From assembly GCA_910580195.1 (NCBI GenBank), contig CAJTWA010000016.1, forward strand, positions 14,509-78,508: 64,000 bases of DNA, written 5' to 3'. Of the stretch, positions 42,436-50,419 are shown one piece after another. Positions within the stretch are counted from its first letter, which is position 1. The number at the start of each line of letters is the position of its first letter. The position numbers were made by a program, and so were the translations under genes. This DNA comes from an uncultured Lachnospiraceae bacterium (lineage in GTDB: Bacteria > Bacillota > Clostridia > Lachnospirales > Lachnospiraceae). The notes below the pieces were generated by a model that had not been told where the DNA came from, did no database searches, and saw only the letters and a program-made list of their open reading frames with translations.

Positions 42436-42885
42436 ATGTTAGTACCCAGCATTTTCAACACCAATCTCAGCAACGATTTTTTCAGCGATTCTTTTGACAA
42501 TATGTTCCGCGACGCATTCCGCTCACCCTTCGGGAATGGAAACAGCCTTGCCTGCATGTCCACGGACATTCAGGATTTAGGCGACAGATACCAGATGGAA
42601 ATGGAACTGCCCGGCTATGAAAAGAAGGATCTGAAGGCAGACCTTAAGGACGGCTACCTGACAATTTCCGCAGAGCGCAGCGGGAATAAGGAAGAGAAAG
42701 ACGAAAAAGGCAGCTTCGTCCGCCGGGAACGCTACATGGGAAGCTGCCAGAGAAGTTTTTACGTAGGGAAGAATGTGAAACAGGAAGACATCCATGCCAG
42801 CTTTGAAAATGGCGTCTTAAAGCTGGTATTCCCCAAGAAGGAACTTCCGGCTGTAGAGGAGAAAAAATATATCACGATTAAATAA
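42436..42885 (+). CDS. hsp20: Small heat-shock protein, Hsp20/alpha-crystallin family
   Basis: 149 residues. The alpha-crystallin domain runs about 38-140, with the conserved MEMELPGYEKKDLKADLKDG and ENGVLKLVFPKKE segments, and ends YITIK. It is an ATP-independent holdase chaperone. ATG 42436 is chosen over 42370 because AAGGAGGAAGGA lies ten bases upstream and the family starts MLxPSIF. The CIRCE operator makes it an HrcA-regulated heat-shock gene, unusual since hsp20 is often under other control in Firmicutes. Confidence 0.92.
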   Translation: MLVPSIFNTNLSNDFFSDSFDNMFRDAFRSPFGNGNSLACMSTDIQDLGDRYQMEMELPGYEKKDLKADLKDGYLTISAERSGNKEEKDEKGSFVRRERYMGSCQRSFYVGKNVKQEDIHASFENGVLKLVFPKKELPAVEEKKYITIK

Positions 42886-42933
42886 ACAGAACGCTGCAGG
42901 CAGCGGAACATTCACCAACAAAGGAATAAATTT

Positions 42934-42968
42934 GCAGATGGCAGGGGCAGGATACCCCTGCCATTTGC
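42934..42968 (+). terminator. Hairpin after hsp20
   Basis: GCAGATGGCAGGGG (42934-42947) pairs with CCCCTGCCATTTGC (42955-42968), one G-T. A U tract is lacking, so termination is only probable. Confidence 0.45.
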
Positions 42969-43049
42969 ATGCGGAACAAGATGGAAAAGCAATATGCAGC
43001 CCGTATCTGCACAGGCCCGGCCGAAACCTGAAGAGCAGCCACATTTCTG

Positions 43050-43078
43050 TTGCCAAACGTAAGCCTTGGGGATATAAT
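43050..43078 (+). promoter_or_regulatory. Promoter of the small-protein/retropepsin pair
   Basis: TTGCCA (43050-43055), 17-base spacer, TATAAT (43073-43078). Confidence 0.5.
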
Positions 43079-43087
43079 GGGAACAAA

Positions 43088-43183
43088 AATGAAGAAAGGC
43101 TGGTGAATATCATGGGTGGGGCAGTAATAGAAACAGAATCGGAGAAATTGATACGGAGAGGAAGACAGCAGGGAGTCCAGAAT
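43088..43183 (+). pseudogene. 3' remnant of a Rpn/PD-(D/E)XK transposase-like gene
   Basis: In frame with the following small gene, the segment KNEERLVNIMGGAVIETESE then KLIRRGRQQGVQN matches the end of Rpn-type recombination-promoting nuclease proteins, which close with ESEKLIxxGxxxG. The nuclease core is missing. It marks a past mobile-gene insertion. Confidence 0.4.
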
Positions 43184-43441
43184 ATGGAAATAATTGGAAA
43201 TAAATTTAACTTAGAAGATTTATATATCGGAATGGAGATACAAGACAAGGATCAATTAAGCGATATATATGATACGTGGATTATACTTGTGAAAAGCAAC
43301 GGTTCGGATGTATATACGATAAGGTTTATAGGCAAGGAAACGAATACAGAATCAGATAAACTGTTTACACAAGGCAATGTGGTATGCCCAGTATATAATG
43401 ACAGGATGGAACTAGAGGGGGATATATATTATGAGGAATAA
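43184..43441 (+). CDS. Small acidic protein of unknown function, partner of retropepsin-like gene
   Basis: 85 residues, no signal or membrane span, acidic, beta-rich in appearance (DTWIILVKSNGSDVYTIRFIG). No family recognised. ATG 43184 has a weak GGGAGT site. The longer frame upstream is a nuclease remnant. Its stop overlaps the start of the retropepsin-like gene by 11 bases, so the two are probably coexpressed. The pair is clearly more AT-rich than its neighbours, suggesting transfer from another genome. Confidence 0.55.
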   Translation: MEIIGNKFNLEDLYIGMEIQDKDQLSDIYDTWIILVKSNGSDVYTIRFIGKETNTESDKLFTQGNVVCPVYNDRMELEGDIYYEE

Positions 43442-43946
43442 ATACATCCTGATTGAAATGAACCAGAGGAATGAAATAAGGGCTGATGTGAATATGGCGA
43501 TAAAAAGCATGGGACTTACAGAAATAGAGAATTTGAATGTCAAAATAGATACAGGATGCCCTTATACGTCTATACCAATTTTAAAATTTGGGATATCAAA
43601 TGCCAAAGCACAGCAAATGAAACAAAGGGATTGCGCTGATAATAAAATAAACAAAGAAATTTCGTTCGGTGCCAACGATTCAAAAGAAAAGCGGGAATCA
43701 GACAAAGAAAAATTTAAGGATGGAAGGTATATGGAACTAAAATCCATAACGTTCCAACATAGAGATTTTGAAATTGACTTTGGAGGAGTTTGTATTAGCA
43801 AGGATTATGTGAAAGTCAGTTATGACAGAACAGGTAATATTCTTATAGGAATGGATATTCTGTCCAAACTGGACATACATATAGGGAAAAGTAAGATTCT
43901 TGGGAAAACTGTTTTTATTGCATGCCCATATGAAAGCATGGATTAG
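43431..43946 (+). CDS. Retropepsin-like aspartic protease family protein
   Basis: 171 residues. The N-terminal strand VKIDTGCPYTSIP carries the aspartic-protease D-T-G motif and the C-terminal NILIGMDILSKLDIHIG is the usual flexible-strand/hydrophobic end of single-domain retropepsins, which work as dimers. Between lies a Lys/Glu-rich insertion (about 60-100). No signal peptide, so cytosolic. AGAGGGGG precedes ATG 43431. Substrate unknown. Codon use is AT-rich. Confidence 0.72.
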   Translation: MRNKYILIEMNQRNEIRADVNMAIKSMGLTEIENLNVKIDTGCPYTSIPILKFGISNAKAQQMKQRDCADNKINKEISFGANDSKEKRESDKEKFKDGRYMELKSITFQHRDFEIDFGGVCISKDYVKVSYDRTGNILIGMDILSKLDIHIGKSKILGKTVFIACPYESMD

Positions 43947-44032
43947 GAGTATTGTGAGGCTCTTAGCCAGCATTTCGATATATGATTAAAATTTGCAGTT
44001 TTGTGTAAAAAGGCAGAGAAATTTTTAGCCTT

Positions 44033-44244
44033 AGAGCGTGTTTGAAAAATGCTTTCTGCCAGATGTATTCCTTACTTCGTGGGACACCGAAGGCGCCCTA
44101 GTTTGGCACAACCGCATTTGGAGCAATATGGGAAGCAGAAAAACACCCATATAAGCAGCAAAAAGCATTTGGACGAAACCATCCAGATGCTTTTTCACTT
44201 TATAGGAAATTAGGGAATTGCACCCTATAAAGCAAACACGCTCT
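44033..44244. repeat. MITE-like element with perfect 12-bp terminal inverted repeats
   Basis: AGAGCGTGTTTG (44033-44044) and its exact complement CAAACACGCTCT (44233-44244) bound 212 bases. Inside is a strong hairpin AAAAAGCATTTGGA/TCCAGATGCTTTTT (44160-44173 with 44182-44195). The end motif is shared with 1444-1605 and 582-672. There is no ORF for a transposase, so it would be mobilised in trans. Confidence 0.7.
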
Positions 44245-44547
44245 GAGGGATACCCTCGCTTTTCTGGGGCAGGCCCTGCGCACTCGCACGAAGGTATCAT
44301 GCCGCTAAGGCGGCCGTGCCCAGCAGGAAAAGTTTCCAATCCCCAGAAGAAACGAAAATTTTTATGCATTTTCTTTCAATACCCCCTTTTTATTCCCAAA
44401 GAATCGTTGTATAATAGAAAAACGTGCAGCTGGCCGCCCCCTAATCCCAAAGGCTGGGACAGGAACTGGACGGGGCGGGAGGTTCCGGGACATACCAATA
44501 TCACAGCATCCTGCATGGCTGCAGGAACAAGAAAGGAGAACGCAGAC
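44245..44547. other. Non-coding gap upstream of small ORF and gltX
   Basis: About 300 bases with no accepted gene. A TATAAT at 44410-44415 without a clear -35 is the only promoter-like feature and probably serves the 44548-48213 genes. No T-box was recognised before gltX. Confidence 0.4.
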
Positions 44548-44712
44548 ATGGATATGGATATCAAAGAAGAAGACCTGCGGGAAATGTTCGAAATTTCTAA
44601 GCGGGAATTGGAAAAAGGGTTTCAGGCAAAGGATTTAGGGGCGATACATGACGCCGCTGTCGGGTTGTCCGAAATCACATATATGCTGGATTTTTTTAAC
44701 GTGAAAATATAG
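44548..44712 (+). CDS. Small conserved-looking protein upstream of gltX
   Basis: 54 residues, acidic and helical (IKEEDLREMFEISKRELEKG, LGAIHDAAVGLSEITYMLDF), no family recognised. ATG 44548 is preceded by GAAAGGAGAAC at good spacing, and the longer frame from 44218 runs through the MITE. It sits 59 bases before gltX on the same strand. Confidence 0.6.
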   Translation: MDMDIKEEDLREMFEISKRELEKGFQAKDLGAIHDAAVGLSEITYMLDFFNVKI

Positions 44713-44771
44713 AAAGAACGGTACAGGGTACGTCCCATAGGTTGGGGGCTGCCCGGCAAAGGAGGACAGAC

Positions 44772-46232
44772 ATGGGAAAAATAAGGACAAGATACGCGCC
44801 AAGCCCCACAGGGAAAATGCATGTGGGCAACTTGCGCTCCGCATTGTATGAATTTTTAATTGCAAAACACGCAGGCGGGGACTTCATGCTCCGCATTGAG
44901 GACACGGACCAGGAGCGTTTTGTGGAAGGGGCGACGGAAGTCATTTACCGCACCTTGGACAAGGCAGGGCTTTCCCACGACGAAGGCCCGGACAAAGACG
45001 GCGGGTTCGGCCCCTATGTCCAGAGCGAGCGCATGAAAACCGGGATTTATATGAAATACGCCAAGGAATTGGTGGAAAAAGGGGAGGCTTATTACTGTTT
45101 CTGCGGCAAGGAACGCTTAGAAAGCCTGAAAACGGAGATTGTGGAAGGCAAGGAAATCATGATGTACGACAAGCACTGCCTGTCCCTGACGAAGGAAGAG
45201 GTAGAAGCGAACCTTGCAGCAGGCAAGCCTTTTGTCATCCGCCAGAATATCCCAAGGGAGGGGACGACTACCTTCCACGACGAGCTTTACGGGGATATCA
45301 CGGTGGAAAATGCAGAGCTGGACGACATGGTCCTGATAAAATCCGACGGCTACCCCACCTACAATTTTGCAAACGTGGTGGACGACCATACCATGAATAT
45401 CACCCATGTGGTCCGGGGGAATGAATACCTTTCCTCCGCCCCCAAATACCAGCGGCTCTATGACGCTTTTGGCTGGGAATCCCCAGTATACATCCACCTG
45501 CCCCTGATTACCGACGAAAACCACAAAAAACTTTCCAAGCGCAGCGGCCACGCTTCTTTTGAAGATTTGCTGGAGCAGGGCTTTGTGACGGAGGCAGTGG
45601 TGAATTTCATCGCCCTATTAGGGTGGAGCCCAGAGGAAAACCGGGAAATTTTTTCCTTGGAGGAACTGATACAGGAATTTGACTACCGCAGGATTAGCAA
45701 GTCCCCAGCGGTATTTGACATGGTAAAATTAAAATGGATGAACGGGGAATACTTAAAGGCCATGGAGTTCGGCAAGTTCTATGGAATGGCAGAGCCTTAC
45801 CTGAAAGCGGCCATCCACAAGGATTATGATTTGGAAAAAATTGCCGCCATGGTAAAGACAAGGATTGAAGTGTTCCCGGACATTGCAGAGCATGTGGACT
45901 TTTTTGAACAGGTGCCGGAATACGACAGTTCCATGTACGCCCATAAGAAAATGAAAACTACCCCAGAATCTTCCTTAGAGGTACTGCAAGAACTCCTCCC
46001 CCTCTTGGAAAAGCAGGAAGATTATTCCAACGACGCCCTTTACGGCCTGCTTTGCAGCTATGTGAAGGAAAAAGGCTGCAAAAACGGGTATGTCATGTGG
46101 CCGGTACGCACCGCGGTTTCTGGAAAGCAGATGACGCCGGGCGGGGCGACAGAGCTAATGGAAATCCTTGGGAAAGAAGAATCGCTGGCAAGGGTCCGGG
46201 CAGCCATTGCAAAGCTAAGACAGGAACTATAG
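44772..46232 (+). CDS. gltX: Glutamyl-tRNA synthetase
   Basis: 486 residues, class I synthetase. The HIGH-type motif lies in APSPTGKMHVGNLRSALY and the KMSKS-type motif is KKLSKRSG. The catalytic domain also shows RIEDTDQERF and GYPTYNFANVVDDHTM. The C-terminal anticodon-binding half is complete. ATG 44772 is chosen over 44742 because AAAGGAGG directly precedes it. It charges tRNA-Glu and in organisms with GatCAB also tRNA-Gln. It ends one base before the helicase gene. Confidence 0.95.
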   Translation: MGKIRTRYAPSPTGKMHVGNLRSALYEFLIAKHAGGDFMLRIEDTDQERFVEGATEVIYRTLDKAGLSHDEGPDKDGGFGPYVQSERMKTGIYMKYAKELVEKGEAYYCFCGKERLESLKTEIVEGKEIMMYDKHCLSLTKEEVEANLAAGKPFVIRQNIPREGTTTFHDELYGDITVENAELDDMVLIKSDGYPTYNFANVVDDHTMNITHVVRGNEYLSSAPKYQRLYDAFGWESPVYIHLPLITDENHKKLSKRSGHASFEDLLEQGFVTEAVVNFIALLGWSPEENREIFSLEELIQEFDYRRISKSPAVFDMVKLKWMNGEYLKAMEFGKFYGMAEPYLKAAIHKDYDLEKIAAMVKTRIEVFPDIAEHVDFFEQVPEYDSSMYAHKKMKTTPESSLEVLQELLPLLEKQEDYSNDALYGLLCSYVKEKGCKNGYVMWPVRTAVSGKQMTPGGATELMEILGKEESLARVRAAIAKLRQEL

Positions 46233-46233
46233 T

Positions 46234-48213
46234 ATGGCCTTAAACAAATCTCAGGCTGAGGCAGCCAGCCATACCGCCGGGCCAATGCTTGTACTGGCAG
46301 GCCCGGGGTCTGGAAAGACCCTCACCATCACGGAACGGACGGCATCCTTAATTTCCAGCCAAGGGGTGGATCCCTCCCGCATCCTTGTCATTACCTTTAC
46401 CAAAGCGGCGGCAGCGGAAATGCGCGAGCGGTTCTTGCGGAGGATGGGAGGGAAGAAGTACCCCGTCACTTTCGGGACCTTCCACGCCGTTTTTTTCCAA
46501 ATCTTAAAACATGCCTATGGGTTCCACGGGGGGAACATCATCCGGGAAGAGCAGCGGCGCCAGTTTATGGCGGAAACCATCCAGCGTATGCATTTGGAAT
46601 ACGAAGATGAAAATGAATTTATCGGGGAGCTCCTAGGGGAAATCAGCCTGATGAAAAATACGGGGATTTCCTTGGAGCACTATTACCCCAAGGCCTGCGC
46701 CAAAGAAATTTTCGAGCAGGTATTCCGGGAATTTGACGGGAAAATGAAGGCCAAGCGGCTGATTGATTTTGACGACATGCTGGTGTACTGTTACGAACTG
46801 TTCACCCAGCGGGAGGACATCCTTTCTGCATGGCAGCGGAAGTTCCAGTATATCCTGATTGATGAGTTCCAAGACATCAACCGCCTGCAGTTTGACATCG
46901 TGCGGATGCTTGCGCTGCCGGAAAACAATATTTTTGCGGTGGGGGATGACGACCAGTCCATTTACCGGTTCCGGGGCGCTAAGCCAGAGCTGATGCTGGG
47001 CTTTGGGAAAGCCTACCCGGATGCCAAGCAGGTGCTCCTTGACGTCAACTACCGCTGCGCGGAACCTATCGTGGAGGCCTCCCAGCGGCTGATTTCCCAT
47101 AACACCAAGCGGTTTGAAAAAAAGATCCAGCCTTATGCCAGAATTTTGCAGGCAGGGCAGGAAAAGAGGCAGGTTTTGGGGCAGCAAGGGAACAGTTTGC
47201 ATGTTCCGGCAAGCCAGCCAGAAAACCAGCAGGGCATACAGGGGCTGAAACAGGAAAAGGCAGGAAATGTGCAGTATTCCTTATGGGAAAGCCAGCAGGA
47301 GGAAGGGAAAGCCATCATAGGGCAGATTTTAAAGGACTGTAAACAGGGCTATAGCTACAATGACTGCGCCGTGCTGTTCCGCACCAACACCCAGCCCCGC
47401 TTGTTCATGTCCCAGCTTATGGCTTACAACATCCCGTTCCGCACCAAGGACAACATCCCAAATCTTTATGAACATTGGATTACCCGGGACATCCTCACTT
47501 ACATACGCCTTGCCCAAGGGAACCCCACAAGGAAGGACATGTTAAAAATCATGAACCGCCCGAACCGCTACCTGACCCGGGACAGCCTGATGGAAGGCAC
47601 GGTGGATTTCCATGGATGGGCAGGTTACTATTATGGGAAAAAACAGCATTGGGTGGCCGAACGGGTGGAGCAGCTAGAAGCCGATTTGCGGGTGTTAAGC
47701 AGGATTGGCCCCTTTGCAGCCATCAATTATATCCGCATGGGCATCGGTTACGAGAGTTTTCTTGAGGAATACGCCCAATACCGGAAAATCAACTGGAGCC
47801 AGCTCATTGATGTGCTGGATGAACTGCAGGACGGCGCCCGGGAATACCGCACCTACGAAGAGTGGTTTGCCCACATGGAGCAGTATACGGAAGAACTGAA
47901 ACGCCAGCAGAAGCAGCAGGAACTGTTAGCCGACTGCGTTTCCCTAGCCACCCTCCACAGCGCTAAGGGCCTGGAATATGCCAACGTCCATATTTTAGAC
48001 GCCAACGAGGGGCTTATGCCCTACAAGAAAGCAGTCTTGGACACAGACTTAGAAGAAGAGCGCAGGATGTTCTATGTAGGAATTACCCGCGCAAAAGAAA
48101 ACCTCTATATCCACAGCGTAAAAAAATATAATGGCAAAGAAATGGATATTTCAAGGTTTGTGGAAGAAATGCAAGGGTCCTATGCGCAGCCCATGCAAGG
48201 TTCTACGAATTAG
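46234..48213 (+). CDS. UvrD/PcrA-type superfamily 1 DNA helicase
   Basis: 659 residues. SF1 motifs in order: Walker A GPGSGKT, motif Ia TFTKAAAAEMRER, Walker B LIDEFQDIN, motif III GDDDQSIYRFRGA, motif IV YRCAEP, motif V LATLHSAKGLEY and motif VI FYVGITRAKENL. It is shorter than PcrA, mostly in the 2B domain and C-terminal tail. It unwinds DNA 3' to 5' in repair or recombination. The gene begins one base after gltX and probably shares its transcript. Confidence 0.9.
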   Translation: MALNKSQAEAASHTAGPMLVLAGPGSGKTLTITERTASLISSQGVDPSRILVITFTKAAAAEMRERFLRRMGGKKYPVTFGTFHAVFFQILKHAYGFHGGNIIREEQRRQFMAETIQRMHLEYEDENEFIGELLGEISLMKNTGISLEHYYPKACAKEIFEQVFREFDGKMKAKRLIDFDDMLVYCYELFTQREDILSAWQRKFQYILIDEFQDINRLQFDIVRMLALPENNIFAVGDDDQSIYRFRGAKPELMLGFGKAYPDAKQVLLDVNYRCAEPIVEASQRLISHNTKRFEKKIQPYARILQAGQEKRQVLGQQGNSLHVPASQPENQQGIQGLKQEKAGNVQYSLWESQQEEGKAIIGQILKDCKQGYSYNDCAVLFRTNTQPRLFMSQLMAYNIPFRTKDNIPNLYEHWITRDILTYIRLAQGNPTRKDMLKIMNRPNRYLTRDSLMEGTVDFHGWAGYYYGKKQHWVAERVEQLEADLRVLSRIGPFAAINYIRMGIGYESFLEEYAQYRKINWSQLIDVLDELQDGAREYRTYEEWFAHMEQYTEELKRQQKQQELLADCVSLATLHSAKGLEYANVHILDANEGLMPYKKAVLDTDLEEERRMFYVGITRAKENLYIHSVKKYNGKEMDISRFVEEMQGSYAQPMQGSTN

Positions 48214-48245
48214 GAAAAGTAAGGGCTTTATGTGTCAAAGACTTC

Positions 48246-48270
48246 GGCCCTCCGGCTTTCCGGAAGGGCC
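48246..48270. terminator. Terminator between convergent helicase and DUF1292 genes
   Basis: GGCCCTCCGG pairs with CCGGAAGGGCC around a short loop. The following 48271-48448 stretch has two copies of GCAGCTTAGCTG (about 48369 and 48416) and no gene. Confidence 0.55.
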
Positions 48271-48448
48271 TCATATTGTTCCAGAGTGATTGTTCCTGGC
48301 TGTAATTGTAATGCTGGCGCCATCTTTCTTTGCATCTGCGCCTTTCTTCCCTCAGGGCCTAATTCCCTGCAGCTTAGCTGCATAACAACTTAAGCGGGGC
48401 TGTGGCTAATCCCTTGCAGCTTAGCTGTGGGGAGTTTTATTTCCGGCT

Positions 48449-48790
48449 TCAGCCATCTTCCAGCAGCGCGTCCCATTCCGCTTCGTCCAAAAGCTCGTCA
48501 AAACGGTCTGCAGCCGCTTCATACTCGTCCTCATCTTCAATATTTTCAAGGGAAGGGTTCCCCTCTTCGTCTTCCGAATAGCGGTAAATGAACACTTCCC
48601 CTTCCTCGTTCTCATTCCCGTCTTCATCAAGGGGGACCAGCACAATGTAATCTTTCCCCTCGCACTCGTAAATGGTGAGGATTTCACATTCCACTTCCGA
48701 ATCGTCGTCAAGGGTCAATGTCACTAAAATGTCGGAACCATCGTCTTCTGCCGCTTCTTGTTCCGGGCGGGTGTTTGGCTTTTCGCTCAT
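48449..48790 (-). CDS. DUF1292 family protein
   Basis: 113 residues, strongly acidic (Asp/Glu-rich C-terminus). The core VTLTLDDDSEVECEILTIYE then YIVLVPLDED matches DUF1292. The start is ATG at 48788-48790 with AGAGGT upstream, and the longer frame to 48880 has no site. Function unknown. It lies 16 bases downstream of the HD-GYP gene and is probably cotranscribed. Confidence 0.85.
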   Translation of the reverse strand: MSEKPNTRPEQEAAEDDGSDILVTLTLDDDSEVECEILTIYECEGKDYIVLVPLDEDGNENEEGEVFIYRYSEDEEGNPSLENIEDEDEYEAAADRFDELLDEAEWDALLEDG

Positions 48791-48806
48791 AAATGGACCT
48801 CTTTTC

Positions 48807-49928
48807 TTATATGATTGCTTGGATGTAAAGCTCTGGGTGCTTGGACAAATCCAAGTATTCGTGTTTATCCGTGCTGACAACCGGGCGGGAGAGGAACTGC
48901 TTATTTACCATAATGACTTTCCCGGAGGATCCGTCGTTTAGCAGGACGGTATTTCCCAGATAGGTGTCGATGATATGGTGCAAAAACGGCAGCAGGTATT
49001 TGCCCTCATATTTTTCAAAGCCAATCCGCTCGAAAGTGGCGATGACTTCAAAGGGGCAGAGGCCTTTCCGGTAACAGCGGTTGCTTGTCATGGCGTCGTA
49101 GACGTCGGCAATGGCAACGATTTTCGCAAACTCAGAAATTGCCTCCCTGCGCAGGCCCGAAGGGTAGCCGGAGCCGTCGCAGCGTTCATGGTGCATAAGA
49201 ACCGCAGAGCGTACCCGTTCGTCTAAGGGGTAGTCTGCAAGGATTTTTGCCCCAAGGGTCGGATGGCGTTTGATGTGCTTGTATTCTTCCGGCGTCAGGG
49301 GGCCGGGCTTCGTTAGGATTTTGGGGTCTATCTGGCATTTCCCGATGTCGTGGAGCAGCCCTGCCAAGGTGAGGGTTTCCAAATCATCCTCTTTAAATTC
49401 CAGCCATTTCCCCATCATCCGGCAGATAATTGCCACATTGATGCAATGCGCGTAAGTAGTGTCGTCAATCTGGCGCATATTATGCAGCATGTCGAAAACA
49501 GAGAGGGAAGTCAGGTGGTTGGAATACAGGCTGCTGACTTGGTTTAAGAGCGCGTCTGGCTCAAAAGGCTGGGATTTGTCAATCAGGCCGCTGAAAGAAT
49601 TTTCCAGCATTTCTGTTTTTTTGGAATAATCCACTTTAAATGCATGGAAATTCCGGCTCCGTTTCACTTTCTGGGAATAAGATGTGGTATCAGCCTCCGG
49701 TTCTGGGGCTTTGCTTGCCTCTGGTTCCGGGGTATCAGGGATTTTCGGTTCTTCAATCTCGTTTTCAGGAAGGATCTGGACCCATTCCACGCCGTAGAAT
49801 TCCAAATAGGAAATTTTCTGGGAAGTCATGACAGTGTTTGCATCAAACAGCCTCTGGCCTGTCTTGCTGTATACGGGCGCGGCGGTAATCATTCCTGCGG
49901 TTAAGTCTTTGGTTGCCATTTTAATCAC
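48807..49928 (-). CDS. HD-GYP domain phosphodiesterase-like protein
   Basis: 373 residues. Residues about 170-350 form an HD-GYP domain: LLHDIGKCQID, HPTLGAKIL, and the GYP motif in HHERCDGSGYPSGL. Family members degrade cyclic di-GMP or related signals. The N-terminal part has a short domain (about 1-50) and a Pro/Glu-rich linker. No membrane span. GTG 49928 is preferred because AAAGGGGG lies seven bases away, and ATG 49919 is the alternative. It is divergent from the fatty-acid operon, with a 250-base gap between. Confidence 0.88.
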   Translation of the reverse strand: MIKMATKDLTAGMITAAPVYSKTGQRLFDANTVMTSQKISYLEFYGVEWVQILPENEIEEPKIPDTPEPEASKAPEPEADTTSYSQKVKRSRNFHAFKVDYSKKTEMLENSFSGLIDKSQPFEPDALLNQVSSLYSNHLTSLSVFDMLHNMRQIDDTTYAHCINVAIICRMMGKWLEFKEDDLETLTLAGLLHDIGKCQIDPKILTKPGPLTPEEYKHIKRHPTLGAKILADYPLDERVRSAVLMHHERCDGSGYPSGLRREAISEFAKIVAIADVYDAMTSNRCYRKGLCPFEVIATFERIGFEKYEGKYLLPFLHHIIDTYLGNTVLLNDGSSGKVIMVNKQFLSRPVVSTDKHEYLDLSKHPELYIQAII

Positions 49929-50106
49929 GGTGCTTTCCCCCTTTGTCTTCCGCCATGCCCTGTGTGGGGGCATGGGCCTAAATTTTCTGGAAATTGAAAA
50001 CTTCTATCTAATAGAATACCATATAGCGGGGGAAAATGCTATAGACATTTCAAAATTAGGCAGGATGGGCGCAGGATAGACAGACACCCAATTTTCAAAA
50101 ATATGA

Positions 50107-50134
50107 TTGACAAAGATAATTTTTGTGCTATACT
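50107..50134 (+). promoter_or_regulatory. Promoter of the fatty-acid synthesis operon
   Basis: TTGACA (50107-50112), 16-base spacer, TATACT (50129-50134). Confidence 0.75.
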
Positions 50135-50146
50135 TTGATTATCAAA
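50134..50146. promoter_or_regulatory. FabT-like palindromic operator
   Basis: TTTGATTATCAAA, matching the published FabT box pattern TTTGANTATCAAA known from lactic acid bacteria. It begins at the end of the -10 box. No FabT/MarR gene lies in the window, so the regulator would be elsewhere. Confidence 0.55.
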
Positions 50147-50176
50147 ATATTTGAAGGTAAAAAGGAGATTATAGAA

Positions 50177-50407
50177 ATGTTAGAAAGAATGAAAGAAATC
50201 ATCGCAGAACAGTTAAGCACAGAAGCAGACGGGATTACATTGGAAACTTCCTTCAAGGACGACTTAGGCGCAGATTCCTTGGACCTGTTTGAATTAGTCA
50301 TGGCGCTGGAAGATGAATACTCCGTAGAAATCCCCTCCGAGGACTTAGAAAAACTGGCAACCGTTGGGGACGTAGTAGATTACCTGAAAGAAAAAGGCGT
50401 GGAATAA
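50177..50407 (+). CDS. acpP: Acyl carrier protein
   Basis: 76 residues. Ser34 in DLGADSLDLFEL takes the phosphopantetheine arm that carries the growing acyl chain. It is acidic with a four-helix pattern typical of ACP. AAAGGAG precedes ATG 50177, and the longer frame from 50123 runs through the promoter. First gene of the operon, followed 12 bases later by fabK. Confidence 0.95.
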   Translation: MLERMKEIIAEQLSTEADGITLETSFKDDLGADSLDLFELVMALEDEYSVEIPSEDLEKLATVGDVVDYLKEKGVE

Positions 50408-50419
50408 GAGGTGTCGCAA

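Noticed and set aside
42932..43183. Long N-terminal extension of the small-protein gene
   Set aside because: It contains the terminator-like hairpin and promoter, and its readable part matches the end of a nuclease family. ATG 43184 is a better start.
44218..44547. N-terminal extension of the small gene before gltX
   Set aside because: Runs through the right end of the MITE-like element, and a good ribosome site lies at 44531-44540 for ATG 44548.
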